Made by a program: the position numbers and the translations under genes | NCBI RefSeq assembly: GCF_022815725.1 | Contig: NZ_JALGRF010000001.1 | Span: 1,331,705 to 1,395,704 of the forward strand | Reading direction: 5' to 3' | Length of the DNA stretch: 64,000 bases | DNA from: Streptomyces sp. APSN-46.1 | GTDB taxonomy: Bacteria; Actinomycetota; Actinomycetes; Streptomycetales; Streptomycetaceae | The notes under the pieces: generated by a model | The model's database searches: none | What the model was told of the DNA's origin: nothing | What the model saw: only the letters and a program-made list of their open reading frames with translations | Shown here: in pieces, positions 25,401-36,792 of the stretch | Position numbering within the stretch: the stretch's first letter is position 1 | Layout: each line of letters begins with the position of its first letter

Positions 25401-25837
25401 TCGTCCCCGCCATCGCACTGGTCGGCGTCTACATCACCTTCGCCCTCAACCAGCGTGCAGCACGGCGTGAACGCCGCTCCAAGACGTTCGCAGAAGCGCT
25501 GACGGCGGTCGAGGAATATCTGGAGATGCCGTACCGCATCCGTCGCCGGCCGGCCTCACCAGACGCCCGACGGGAGCTGACCGACGATGCCAGCTCCCTT
25601 CTCGCCCGCATGGCTTTCCACCACGCCTGGCTCCAGATCGAAGCCTCGGCGGTCGCCGAACCGTACGCCGCCCTCGTCGCCGCCGCGCGCTCCGAGGCTG
25701 GCGTTCACATGAGCGAGGCATGGCAACAGCCACCGATCGACACAGACAGCGGCATGAACCTCGGCAGCGCCTACCCTCGCGACCGCTCGATTGCGGCCCG
25801 AGCTGCCTGTATCCAGGCGATGCGCCGACACCTCTGA
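25328..25837 (+). CDS. Single-pass membrane protein, putative CBASS effector
   Basis: 169 aa. An N-terminal transmembrane helix at ~16-40 (TTALIVPAIALVGVYITFAL) is followed by a basic stretch (RAARRERR) and a ~125-residue cytoplasmic helical domain (TFAEALTAVEEYLEMPYRIR ...). GTG at 25328 with CGGGGAG 6-7 bases upstream. It overlaps the 3' end of the E2-like gene, so it belongs to the operon. No nuclease, phospholipase or TIR motif is visible. A membrane-disrupting effector or a regulator is inferred from position only. Confidence 0.5.
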   Translation: MGTVVIISAAPQAGSWTWAQTTALIVPAIALVGVYITFALNQRAARRERRSKTFAEALTAVEEYLEMPYRIRRRPASPDARRELTDDASSLLARMAFHHAWLQIEASAVAEPYAALVAAARSEAGVHMSEAWQQPPIDTDSGMNLGSAYPRDRSIAARAACIQAMRRHL

Positions 25838-26053
25838 CGAAAGTTCCAGCCATAGCGCGCAGGCATGCAAGTTCGATGACAGTGACCGCAGTACTGGCGT
25901 AGGTCACTCCGGATCTGTTTCCCGTCCGGATTGGTCAGCCGACCTGGACACCAAAATGAGGAATCACGATGGACACGCCGCAGAATCCGAGGTCACAGCT
26001 GCGGCATTGGTCAGAGGATTCTGGACCCTACATGTGGTGCGCCGACGTCACGT
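25838..26053. other. Intergenic region, no gene recognised
   Basis: Separates the CBASS-like operon from the convergent thioesterase gene. A short plus-strand frame from 25970 has a ribosome-binding-like GAGGAA but resembles nothing I recognise. Confidence 0.4.
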
Positions 26054-26500
26054 TCAGCCGAGCAGGGCGTAGACCGTGGAGGCCTTGGCCGCCGGCTCCC
26101 CCGCGCCGTCGGGGGTCATCGTGATGTCGGCGAAGGCCATCCGCTTGCCGAGCTTGGTGATCCGTACGTCGATCAGCACGTCGGCGGCGATCACCGGCCG
26201 CTGGAAGCTGGTGGACTGCTGAACGGTGGTCATCGGGCCGTACGCGCCGCGCGCGGCGGAGATCGCGATGACGGTCGCGGTGTCCGCGGCGGCCATCAGG
26301 GCCTGTCCGGACAGGCCGCCGCCGTCCCGGGCCAGCGCGTCGGACCAGGGCAGCCGCAGTACGGCGTGCCGCTCGCCCGTCTCCTGGACGGTGAGGCCGA
26401 GGGCGAGTACCCAAGGGGCGAAGTTGTCGCTGAGGATCTTGTCCGCGTCTACCGGTGTCAGGGTCACCCGGAAAGTGTGGCGGCCCGCCCCGGCCGCCAC
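26054..26500 (-). CDS. PaaI-type hotdog-fold thioesterase
   Basis: ~148 aa. A single hotdog domain with the PaaI/4HBT hallmark LSGQALMAAADTATVIA and strand TTVQQSTSFQRPVIAADVLIDV. These enzymes hydrolyse acyl- or aryl-CoA thioesters. Immediately downstream of the dienoyl-CoA reductase gene (15 bp gap), suggesting a shared role in fatty-acyl-CoA turnover. A GTG at 26467 (VTLTPVDADKIL) is an alternative start. Confidence 0.82.
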   Translation of the reverse strand: MAAGAGRHTFRVTLTPVDADKILSDNFAPWVLALGLTVQETGERHAVLRLPWSDALARDGGGLSGQALMAAADTATVIAISAARGAYGPMTTVQQSTSFQRPVIAADVLIDVRITKLGKRMAFADITMTPDGAGEPAAKASTVYALLG

Positions 26501-26515
26501 AACTCCCCGGACCGG

Positions 26516-28600
<2,085 letters not shown>

Positions 28601-28774
28601 CTAAGTGCATAACCCGGCGCGGGGCGGTCCGGGCGCGATCGGGGGCGCTTCGGACCTGGAACCCCGGGCCGGAACCCCGGACTCAGGGTCCCGGGCCGGT
28701 GCGGCGCGGCGGGCGGCTGTGGCGCACTTCACGCCCCGCGGCGGGCGCGGGGCGTAGTGCCGTAGTGCCGTAAT

Positions 28775-28823
28775 GCCGCCGCCGGTTCGGTCTCCCGCTG
28801 TGCCCGGAGACCGAACCGGCGGC
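28775..28823. terminator. Terminator hairpin downstream of the GH38 gene
   Basis: Perfect 18-bp stem (GCCGCCGGTTCGGTCTCC and complement) with a ~13-base loop, 9 bp past the alpha-mannosidase stop at 28832. Confidence 0.85.
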
Positions 28824-28831
28824 TGCCGGCG

Positions 28832-31800
28832 TCAGCCCCGGCGGAGGCGGATCGTGACGATCTGGAAGGGGCGCAGGGTCAGGGGAATCGCACCGTTCCG
28901 TGTGAGGGCCCCGACGGCCGAGCCCTCCAGCGGGCGTTCCAGCAGGTCGCTCTCGACCGCCTCCGCGACCGGGAAGCCCGCCGCCAGGGTGGCCCCGGCC
29001 CGCCCGCCGCGCGATTCGTAGAGGCGCACGATCACGTCGCCGCCGCCGTCCTCGGCCAGCTTGACCGCTTCGACCACCACCGCGTCGTCGTCCACCGCCA
29101 CCAGGGGGGCGACCGGGCCCGCGCCCGGCACCACGCGCTCGGGCAGGTTCAGCGCGTGGCCCTCGCGCACCGCGTCCGCGATCGTCGCGCCCGGCGCGAG
29201 CGAGTAGCGCAGGGTGTGGCTGCCCTGGTCGGTCTCCGGGTCCGGGTAGCGCGGGGCCCGCAGGAGCGAGAGCCGCACCGTGGTGGTCTGGCCGCCGTCG
29301 GCCCGCACGTCCCGCGTCACGTCATGGCCGTACGTGGAGTCGTTGAGCACCGCGACCCCCCACCCCGGCTCCTCCGCGTGGATCCACCGGTGGGCGCAGA
29401 TCTCGAACTTGGCCGCCTCCCAGGAGGTGTTGGTGTGCGTGGCCCGGTAGACGTGCCCGAACTGGGTCTCGGAGGCCGACCGTTCGGCCTTCACGTCCAG
29501 CGGGAAGGCCGCCTTGAGCAGTTTCTCCGTCTCGTGCCAGTCCACCTCGGTGACGATGTCGACCGTCTTGGCCCCGGCCCGCAGGGTGATCGACTGCACC
29601 ACGCTGGAGGAGCCGAAGGAGCGGCTCACGCGTACCGTCGCCTCCTCCGGGCCGAGTTCCACGACCTCCAGCGCGTCCAGACCGACCAGGTCGGTGACCT
29701 TGTTGCGGTAGAACGCGTCGATGTCCCAGGCGTCCCACATGTTCGGGAAGTCCGGGTGGATCTGCAGCAGGTTCGCGGCCCCGCCCGGGGCCACCGACTC
29801 GCGGCCCGCCTCCAGGTCGTACGCCGAGACGATCAGCCCCCGGCCGTCGATCTCCACCAGCAGCCGCCCGTTGGCGAGGGTCTGCCCGCCTCCGTGCCGC
29901 TCCTCCAGGGTGACCGGCTGTCCGGCGGCCACCGGACGGCCCGCGCCGCCGGCCGGGATGCCGCGCCGGGCGTGCGGGGCGCAGTTGAAGACCAGCTCCT
30001 CCCTGCCCTCCCCGGCGAGCGCCAGCTGCGCGGCGAGGGTGATCCCGCGCAGCTCCTCCCGTACCTTCGCGTACGTCGCGCGGGCCTCGCGGTGCACCCA
30101 GGCGATGGAGGAGCCGGGCAGGATGTCGTGGAACTGGTGCAGCAGCACCGTCTTCCAGATCCGCTCCAGGTCCTCGTACGGGTATCCGTACCCCGGTACC
30201 CGCACCGCGGCCGTGGCCGCCCACAGCTCGGCCTCGCGCAGCAGCGACTCGCTCCGCCGGTTGCCCTGCTTGGTCTTGGCCTGGGAGGTGTACGTGCCGC
30301 GGTGCAGCTCCAGGTAGAGCTCGCCGGCCCACACGGGCGCGTCCTCGTACTCGGCGTGGGCCTTCTCGAAGAAGGCGTCGGGCCGCTCGATCTCGACGCG
30401 CGGGGAGCCTTCGAGGTCCCGCTGGCGCCTGGCCCGGGCGAGCATCTCGCGCGTGGGGCCGCCACCGCCGTCCCCCCAGCCGAAGGGGACGAGCGAGCGC
30501 GATCCCCGGCCCTTCTCCTGGTAGTTGCGGGCGGCGTGCGCCAACTGGGCGCCTCCGAGGTCGGAGTTGTAGGTGTCCACGGGCGGGAAGTGGGTGAAGA
30601 CACGCGTGCCGTCGATGCCCTCCCACCAGAAAGTGTGGTGCGGGAACTTGTTGACCTGGGACCAGCAGATCTTCTGGGTCAGGAACCACTTGGCGCCGGA
30701 CAGCTTCACGATCTGCGGCATCGCCGCGGTGTACCCGAAGGAGTCGGGCAGCCACACGTTGCGTGGTTCGATGCCGAATTCGTCCATGAGGAACTTCTTG
30801 CCGTACAGGAACTGGCGGGCCATGGCCTCGCCGCCGACCATGTTGGTGTCGGACTCCACCCACATGCCGCCGACCGGCACGAACTGGCCGTCCGCGACCT
30901 TCTTCTTGACCCGCTCGAAGAGCTCGGGCCGGTACGTCTTGATCCAGTCGAGCTGCTGCGCCTGCGACATGGCGAAGAGGAACTCGGGATGCTCGTCCAT
31001 CAGGGCGACCATGTTGGACGCGGTACGGGAGACCTTGCGCACGGTCTCCCGCAGCGGCCACAGCCAGGCGGAGTCGATGTGGGCGTGGCCGACCGCGCTG
31101 ATCCGGTGCGCGGAGGCGTTGGCGGGGGCCGCGAGCACCCCGGCGAGCCGCGCGCGGGCGACGGCCGCCGTGCCGGCGACGTCGTCCAGGTCCACCTCGT
31201 CGAGCGACGCGTCGATGGCGCGCAGGATCTCGTGGCGCCGGGCGTCGTCCCGCGAGAGCTGCGTCATCAGGTCGTAGAGCACTTCGAGGTCCTGGACGAG
31301 TTCCCAGACCTCGGTCTCGAAGACGGTGAGGTCCATCCGGGCGAGCCGGTAGAGGGGCTGGTCGCCGCTGGTCCGCCGGTCCCCCTCGTACGTGGCCGAG
31401 TGGTCCACCAGGATCGGGTTGGCCGCGCCCTCCACGTACCACTCGATCCGCTCGCCGCCCCGCGCGGAGTCGGCGACGCGCACCCAGTCGTTGTACGGGT
31501 TGAGTGCCTTGATCTCGCCGCCGTCGGCGCGATGGACCAGGCCCTCGCACTGGAAGCCGGGCATCATCCGGTCGAAGCCGAGGTCGAGGACGGCTTCGAC
31601 GGTGCGGCCGGCCCAGTCGGACGGGACGGCGCCGGTGACCTTGAACCAGGTGGTGCCCCACGCCGGGCCCCACATGTCGCCGATCGCGCAGGGCCCGTAC
31701 GGGGCGGCCAGGCCTTCGGTGACCGGGACGGGTTCGCCCGGGGCGTCCCACCGCTCGATGGCCAGGGGGACCGGGCGGGAGTGGACGGCGGGCTTGATCC

Positions 31801-31855
31801 GTTCGCCCAGGACGCGGCGGAGGCGGTGTTCGGTGATGCTGCGGTCGTCATGCAT
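28832..31855 (-). CDS. GH38 alpha-mannosidase
   Basis: 1007 aa. An N-terminal beta domain precedes the GH38 catalytic barrel, with metal-binding AVGHAHIDSAWLWPLRET (~265-285) and nucleophile region NVWLPDSFGYTAAMPQI. The central helical and C-terminal beta-sandwich domains follow. No signal peptide, so it acts inside the cell on imported mannosides. The start lies ~60 bp downstream of the permease gene, and it closes the transporter-hydrolase operon read leftward. Confidence 0.92.
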   Translation of the reverse strand: MHDDRSITEHRLRRVLGERIKPAVHSRPVPLAIERWDAPGEPVPVTEGLAAPYGPCAIGDMWGPAWGTTWFKVTGAVPSDWAGRTVEAVLDLGFDRMMPGFQCEGLVHRADGGEIKALNPYNDWVRVADSARGGERIEWYVEGAANPILVDHSATYEGDRRTSGDQPLYRLARMDLTVFETEVWELVQDLEVLYDLMTQLSRDDARRHEILRAIDASLDEVDLDDVAGTAAVARARLAGVLAAPANASAHRISAVGHAHIDSAWLWPLRETVRKVSRTASNMVALMDEHPEFLFAMSQAQQLDWIKTYRPELFERVKKKVADGQFVPVGGMWVESDTNMVGGEAMARQFLYGKKFLMDEFGIEPRNVWLPDSFGYTAAMPQIVKLSGAKWFLTQKICWSQVNKFPHHTFWWEGIDGTRVFTHFPPVDTYNSDLGGAQLAHAARNYQEKGRGSRSLVPFGWGDGGGGPTREMLARARRQRDLEGSPRVEIERPDAFFEKAHAEYEDAPVWAGELYLELHRGTYTSQAKTKQGNRRSESLLREAELWAATAAVRVPGYGYPYEDLERIWKTVLLHQFHDILPGSSIAWVHREARATYAKVREELRGITLAAQLALAGEGREELVFNCAPHARRGIPAGGAGRPVAAGQPVTLEERHGGGQTLANGRLLVEIDGRGLIVSAYDLEAGRESVAPGGAANLLQIHPDFPNMWDAWDIDAFYRNKVTDLVGLDALEVVELGPEEATVRVSRSFGSSSVVQSITLRAGAKTVDIVTEVDWHETEKLLKAAFPLDVKAERSASETQFGHVYRATHTNTSWEAAKFEICAHRWIHAEEPGWGVAVLNDSTYGHDVTRDVRADGGQTTTVRLSLLRAPRYPDPETDQGSHTLRYSLAPGATIADAVREGHALNLPERVVPGAGPVAPLVAVDDDAVVVEAVKLAEDGGGDVIVRLYESRGGRAGATLAAGFPVAEAVESDLLERPLEGSAVGALTRNGAIPLTLRPFQIVTIRLRRG

Positions 31856-31916
31856 GACGGCTGCTCCAGGGGAGGGGTTGTCGTATGACGGGCCAGGCGT
31901 GCGGTTCGGGAGGGGC

Positions 31917-32816
31917 TCAGGTCTTGACCGCTCCCTCCCCCACGCCCTTGAAGAAATATCGCTGGAGGGCGAAGAAGAGCAGCATCATCGGGAAGAGCGC
32001 GGCCATCGCCCCGGCGGCGATCAGCCGCTGGTCGTTGACGGTCGTGGCGCCGGCCAGCGTCTTCAGGCCGAGCTGCAGGGTGTAGTGGTCGCTGTTGGTG
32101 AGGACCAGCAGGGGCCAGAGGAAGTCGTCCCAGGCGCCCATGAAGCTGGTGATGCAGACGACGGCCAGGGCGCCCTTGGCGGCCGGGAGGAACACCCGGG
32201 TGAAACGGGTCCACTCGTTGGCCCCGTCCAGGACCGCCGCCTCCTCGATCTCCCCGGGCACGGCCAGGAAGGCCGCCCTCATGATCATGATGTTGAGGAC
32301 GGAGACCGCGCCGGGCAGCCAGACACCGATGAGCGTGTCGACCAGGCCCATCTCGCGGACGGTCAGGAACATCGAGATCATCACGGACTCGAAGGGGAAC
32401 ATCAGCGTCGCGACCAGCACGGTGAAGACGGTCTTGCGGCCCTTCCAGGCGGCCCGGGAGAGCGCGTATCCGCCCATCGCCGCGAACAGCAGGTTCGAGG
32501 CGATGGCGAGGACCGCCACCGTCAGGGTATTGCCGACGTACTGGAGCAGCGGGAACGAGTCGGCGACCCGGACGTAGTTGTCGAGGGTGGGCCGCGAGGG
32601 CAGCACCCCGTCGTACACGTTCTCCGTCCGGCCGCGGATCGAGGTCAGGAACTGCCAGACGATCGGGCCGAGCATGACCACGAGCATCAGGGTCAGCGTG
32701 GCGTACCGGCCGACCAGGCCGAGCCGACGGCGCCTGAGGTCGGCCCGGGCGCCGCCATCCCCAGCGCGGTGGGACACAGCGCGCTGGGACACGGTGCGGC
32801 GGGACACGGTGCTCAA
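31917..32816 (-). CDS. Carbohydrate ABC transporter permease (MalG/UgpE type)
   Basis: 299 aa, six predicted transmembrane helices. The cytoplasmic EAA loop is EEAAVLDGANEWTRFTRVFL. A TTG at 32816 overlaps the stop of the upstream permease and has GGGAG 7 bases before it; a GTG at 32807 is an alternative. Works with the other permease and the binding protein; the ATPase must come from elsewhere, as with the shared MsiK of Streptomyces. Confidence 0.88.
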   Translation of the reverse strand: MSTVSRRTVSQRAVSHRAGDGGARADLRRRRLGLVGRYATLTLMLVVMLGPIVWQFLTSIRGRTENVYDGVLPSRPTLDNYVRVADSFPLLQYVGNTLTVAVLAIASNLLFAAMGGYALSRAAWKGRKTVFTVLVATLMFPFESVMISMFLTVREMGLVDTLIGVWLPGAVSVLNIMIMRAAFLAVPGEIEEAAVLDGANEWTRFTRVFLPAAKGALAVVCITSFMGAWDDFLWPLLVLTNSDHYTLQLGLKTLAGATTVNDQRLIAAGAMAALFPMMLLFFALQRYFFKGVGEGAVKT

Positions 32817-33721
32817 CTCTCGTCTCCCTTCGACAGGCGGTGGCCCAGCAGGCTGAACACCAGGGTCAGCAGGAACAGCAGGATGGAGATCGCGGAGGCG
32901 TATCCGGTCTCGCCGGAGAAGCCGAGGCCGACCTGCCGGATGAGGAAGGGCAGCGTGCGGGCGCCGCCGCCGGGGCCGCCGCTCTCGCCGCCGAGGATGT
33001 AGATCTCGGTGAAGACGCGGAGCGCGGAGATGGCGGAGAGGGTGCCGACCAGCAGCATCATCGGTTTCACCTGCGGGACGGTGATGCTGAAGAAGCGGCG
33101 GACGGGGCCGGCGCCGTCCAGGGCGGCAGCTTCGTAGAGGGAGGCGGGCACGTTTCCGAGGGCCGCGAGGTAGAAGACCATGTAGTAGCCGAGGCCCTTC
33201 CACACGGTCACCATCATCGCGGAGATCAGCAGCATCGTGCTGTCGGTCAGGAACGGGATCGGCCCGGAGACGATCCCGATCTTCTGGAAGACGGTGTTGA
33301 CGAGCCCGTCGCTGCGCAGCACCCACTGCCAGATCAGGCCGACGACGACGGCCGAGGCGATCACCGGGGTGTAGAAGGCCGAGCGGAACAGTCCGATGCC
33401 GGGGATCTTCGTCCGGACGAGGACGGCGAGGGCCAGCGGCAGCAGGACCAGGCACGGCACGACGACCAGCAGGTACAGCACGCTGTTGCCGGTGGCGACC
33501 CAGAAGTCGGGGTCGGCGAAGGCGCGGGTGTAGTTGTCGAAGCCGACGAAGGTGCCGCCGCGGAGGATCTGGGCGTCCGTGAAGGAGAGGATGACGGTGT
33601 TGACGAACGGCCAGAGGCTGAACAGCGTCACCATCACCAGGCCCGGGGCGAGGAAGAGGTAGGGGGTCCACCACTTCCGGTGGCCCGGTGCGTCCCCCGG
33701 ACCCCGTCCGGGGGGAGTCAC
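32813..33721 (-). CDS. Carbohydrate ABC transporter permease (MalF/UgpA type)
   Basis: 302 aa. Membrane-spanning start WWTPYLFLAPGLVMVTLFSLWP and EAA loop EAAALDGAGPVRRFFSITVP. The GTG at 33721 overlaps the TGA of the binding-protein gene (GTGA), so translation is coupled. Partner of the permease downstream. Confidence 0.9.
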   Translation of the reverse strand: MTPPGRGPGDAPGHRKWWTPYLFLAPGLVMVTLFSLWPFVNTVILSFTDAQILRGGTFVGFDNYTRAFADPDFWVATGNSVLYLLVVVPCLVLLPLALAVLVRTKIPGIGLFRSAFYTPVIASAVVVGLIWQWVLRSDGLVNTVFQKIGIVSGPIPFLTDSTMLLISAMMVTVWKGLGYYMVFYLAALGNVPASLYEAAALDGAGPVRRFFSITVPQVKPMMLLVGTLSAISALRVFTEIYILGGESGGPGGGARTLPFLIRQVGLGFSGETGYASAISILLFLLTLVFSLLGHRLSKGDES

Positions 33722-35052
33722 TTCCGCGCCGTCCTGGCGAGCAGCTCGTTGGCCTCCTCCTGTGCCTTCTTCACGGCCGTCCTCGGATCCTGTTCGCCCT
33801 TGATGGCCTTCTGCATCTCGCGTACGACCGCGTCGCCGACCTGATTGGTCCACTGGACGGGGGTGTTGGCGTCGAGCGCGGCGGTCTTCAGCTGCCCGGC
33901 ACCGACCGCGCGGGCCACGGTCTCGGCGTCCTTGCCGTCACCCCGGTCCGAGAAGTACGGGTCGGCGAGGCCGTTGGCGTTGGAGGGGTAGATCGTGGCC
34001 TTCTTGGAGAACTCCACCTGGTTGGGGCCGTTGGTGACCCACTTGGCGAACTCGGTCGCCGCGTCCAGGTGCTTGGTGTCCTTCTTGATGCCGAGCGACT
34101 GGGCGTAGATGCCGATGTGGCCGAGCTTGCCCGTGACGGCGCCCGCGACCTGGGTGGTGGCGTAGACCTCGGGGGCGTTCTGCTTGACGTCCTTGACGAA
34201 GCCCGGCGAGCCGGGGCCGAAGACGAGCTTTCCGGCGCCGTACAGCTGGTTGATGTCGTCCGACTTGAGCAGGGATTCCTTCGGCATGGCGCCCTTGGCG
34301 TACAGGTCCTTCATCCGCTCGACCCACTCCACGGCCTTGTCGGTGTCGAAGGTGAACCTGTCCCGCTGCTCGCTGAGGATCGGTATGCCCATCTTCTGCC
34401 AGTCCCCGGGCAGCCGCCCCTTGGGGTCGGCCATGAACGCGGCGTACTGGCCGTCCGACCGGGCGGCTATCGCCTCGGCGTAGTCGAAGAACTGCTCCAC
34501 GCTGGTGGGCGGCTCGGCCGGGTCGAGACCGGCCTTCTCGAAGAGGACCTTGTTGTACGTGAGGATCTCGGGCGTCACGTACCAGGGGTAGGCGTACACC
34601 CCGTCGCCCTTGCCGGGGAGCTTGAACTGCTCCCAGGAGCCCGGGACATAGTCCTTGGCGACCTCGCCGTCGAGTTTGGCCACGTCGGCGAGCATGCCGC
34701 GGTCGCCGAGGAGCTGGAAGGAGTCGGTGGAGAGGTTGACGACGTCGGGGAGGGCACCGGCCTGGGCGTCGGCGACGAGTTTCTCGTTGTAGCCGTCGCC
34801 CGGCACGTCCTCCCATCTCACCTTGACCTCGGGGTACTTCCGCTCGAAGGCGTCGATGACGCCTTGGACGTACGAGGTGAACACCGGCTTGAGCTGGAGG
34901 GTGCGGAACGTGATCTCGCCGGCCACCTTGCCGGACTTCTCCGCCTCCTTCACCTCCCCGCCGCCACCGCTCAGGCCGCAGGCGGAGACCGAAAGGAGGG
35001 CGCCCGCCACGAGTGTGGCGATGGCCGTACGGCTCACGTCGGAACGGGTCAT
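33718..35052 (-). CDS. Extracellular sugar-binding lipoprotein of an ABC transporter
   Basis: 444 aa. A lipoprotein signal peptide ends in VSAC (Cys about residue 25), then a Gly/Glu linker and a family-1 solute-binding fold (DVVNLSTDSFQLLGDRGMLA, WEQFKLPGKGDGVYAYPWYV). The ATG at 35052 has GGAGACG upstream; codons further up are in promoter sequence. First gene of the operon with two permeases and GH38, so the ligand is probably a mannose-containing oligosaccharide (inference). Confidence 0.9.
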   Translation of the reverse strand: MTRSDVSRTAIATLVAGALLSVSACGLSGGGGEVKEAEKSGKVAGEITFRTLQLKPVFTSYVQGVIDAFERKYPEVKVRWEDVPGDGYNEKLVADAQAGALPDVVNLSTDSFQLLGDRGMLADVAKLDGEVAKDYVPGSWEQFKLPGKGDGVYAYPWYVTPEILTYNKVLFEKAGLDPAEPPTSVEQFFDYAEAIAARSDGQYAAFMADPKGRLPGDWQKMGIPILSEQRDRFTFDTDKAVEWVERMKDLYAKGAMPKESLLKSDDINQLYGAGKLVFGPGSPGFVKDVKQNAPEVYATTQVAGAVTGKLGHIGIYAQSLGIKKDTKHLDAATEFAKWVTNGPNQVEFSKKATIYPSNANGLADPYFSDRGDGKDAETVARAVGAGQLKTAALDANTPVQWTNQVGDAVVREMQKAIKGEQDPRTAVKKAQEEANELLARTARK

Positions 35053-35216
35053 CGTCTCCGCCTTCGGGGGAGTTCCGGCCTCGCTGCCGGAGCGCACCGC
35101 CCACGCTGGCCCGAAAGGGAACGGTCCGTCAATGCGGTCGAAGTCCCGGTGGCTGACTTCTTATGGGCGGTTCGGGAAAGCACTCACTCATGCGCTTTAC
35201 CGCACAGGTCCCCTGA

Positions 35217-36137
35217 TTACAGGTCCCCGGGGTCGGTGTTCGCCCCGCACAGGACCACGGCGACCCGCTCGCCCAGCGGTTCGGACGCCGTCCGCAGCGC
35301 CGCCAGGGCGGTGGCCGCGCCCGCCTCGACCACGATCCGGTGCTCCTCCCACAGGGCGCGCCGGGAGGCGGTGATCGCCGCGTCCGGGACCAGCACCGAC
35401 CGCACGTTCCCGTGCCGCGCGGCGGCCAGCGCGTCCGCCGAGACGCGGGTGGCTCCGAGCGAGTCCGCCGCCACCGAGTCCACCGCCACGTCCACGGGCC
35501 GGCCCGCCTCCAGCGCGGCGTTCAGGGCCCGGCAGTTCGCCGGCTCGGCCGCGACCACCCGTACCCCGTGCTCGCGCGCGGCGGTGGCGATCCCGGCGAA
35601 CAGACCGCCGCCGCCCACCGCGACGACCACGGTGTCCACTGCGGGCAGTGCGGCCCGGATCTCGTCGAGCAGGGTCCCCGCCCCGGCGGCGATCAGCGGA
35701 TGGTCGTACGCGTGGCTGCTCAGCGCCCCGCTCGCGGCGGCGAACTCCTCGCACGCGGCGAGCGCCTCCGCGTACGTGGCGCCGACGAGCCGTACGTCGG
35801 CCCCGTAGCCGCGCAGCCGCTCCACCTTCACGCGCGGGGCGTTGGCCGGCAGGAACACGGTGGCGGGCACCGCCTGCGCCCGGGCCGCCCAGGCGCAGGC
35901 GAGGCCCGCGTTGCCGCCGGAGGCGATGGTGACGCCCGCGTCGGGGAGCGCGCCGGCCGCGTGGTGGGCGGCGAGGAAGTTGCGGGCGCCCCGGGCCTTG
36001 AAGGAGCCGGTGTGCTGGAGGGACTCCAGCGCGTACCAGACGCCCTCGGCGGCGGGCACCACGGCGACCGGCCGCACCGTTCCGGCGATCCGTCCCGCGG
36101 CGGCGCGTACGGCGGCGTAGTCGAGCTGCTGTTCCAT
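35217..36137 (-). CDS. PLP-dependent threonine/serine dehydratase-like protein
   Basis: 306 aa. Tryptophan-synthase-beta fold-type II: the PLP lysine is in HTGSFKARGARN (~residue 47), the Asn/Gly loop is SGGNAGLACAWAA, and the phosphate-binding glycine loop is VAVGGGGLFAGIA. It lacks an ACT regulatory domain, fitting catabolic threonine dehydratases or related racemase-type enzymes. Its ATG (36137) overlaps the TetR stop by one base, so the two genes are coupled. Confidence 0.85.
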   Translation of the reverse strand: MEQQLDYAAVRAAAGRIAGTVRPVAVVPAAEGVWYALESLQHTGSFKARGARNFLAAHHAAGALPDAGVTIASGGNAGLACAWAARAQAVPATVFLPANAPRVKVERLRGYGADVRLVGATYAEALAACEEFAAASGALSSHAYDHPLIAAGAGTLLDEIRAALPAVDTVVVAVGGGGLFAGIATAAREHGVRVVAAEPANCRALNAALEAGRPVDVAVDSVAADSLGATRVSADALAAARHGNVRSVLVPDAAITASRRALWEEHRIVVEAGAATALAALRTASEPLGERVAVVLCGANTDPGDL

Positions 36138-36790
36138 CAGTGGGCGTCCCTTCGCGTAGGCCGAGCGGCCTCGATGAGCTGGCGCAGCGCGCCGTAGTAC
36201 ACCTCGTGGTCGGTCAGGGCCGGCAGTACGTCGGCCAGCCCGCCCGAGAGCACCGGGAACCGCTCCGGGTCGAGCGCGGCGAGCGCCGCCCGCGAGGCGG
36301 CGGTGGCCCCGGCCGGGTCCCGGTGGTCCACGAAGGCCGCGCTGCCCAGGGTGAGCAGGTACATCCGGCGGTACGTGGTCATCGCCTCGGCGGCGGTCAT
36401 CCCGGCGGCCACGCTGTCGGCGAGTGCGGGCTCGACGAGCCGGGCCAGCAGCTGCCGCCCGAGCCAGGGCCGGCCGCCGCGCAGGACGAGCAGCCCGGGG
36501 TGGGCGACGAGCAGCCGGTAGAGCCCGGTGAACCGGCGCTCCGCGGCCTCGGCCCAGTCGGTTCCGGCGGGGATGTCGGGCAGCTGGGCGGCGAGGTGTT
36601 CGGTGCACAGGTCCAGCAGGCCGGCCAGGTCCGTGCAGCGGCGCTGGACGGTGGCGTGGGAGACGTCGAGCCGCTCGGCGAGGGAGCGGAAGCTCAGGGC
36701 GTTCGGCCCCTCCTCGTCGAGGATCCGCAGTGCGGCGACGGCGATCGTCTCGGGTGTCGCGCGATCCAGGGCTGCTGATCTCCTCGGCAT
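36137..36790 (-). CDS. TetR-family regulator of the dehydratase
   Basis: ~217 aa. HTH at ~15-60 (TIAVAALRILDEEGPNALSF, DVSHATVQRRC). The ATG at 36790 is chosen because upstream codons to 36841 are built of operator-like repeats, so the message may be nearly leaderless. A GTG at 36841 would add 17 residues. Probably autoregulated and controlling the coupled dehydratase. Confidence 0.85.
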   Translation of the reverse strand: MPRRSAALDRATPETIAVAALRILDEEGPNALSFRSLAERLDVSHATVQRRCTDLAGLLDLCTEHLAAQLPDIPAGTDWAEAAERRFTGLYRLLVAHPGLLVLRGGRPWLGRQLLARLVEPALADSVAAGMTAAEAMTTYRRMYLLTLGSAAFVDHRDPAGATAASRAALAALDPERFPVLSGGLADVLPALTDHEVYYGALRQLIEAARPTRRDAH

Positions 36791-36792
36791 GA

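Noticed and set aside
29156..31888. 910-residue plus-strand frame opposite GH38
   Set aside because: Antisense shadow of the alpha-mannosidase gene, with no recognisable domain.
32817..33674. N-terminal extension of the MalG-type permease
   Set aside because: Arg/Pro-rich out-of-frame translation of the MalF-type gene; the permease start lies at 32816 or 32807.
35160..35216. AAAGC...GCTTT dyad upstream of the sugar-binding protein gene as an operator
   Set aside because: The arms are only five bases with a 12-base spacer and there is no second copy in the window; too weak to call.
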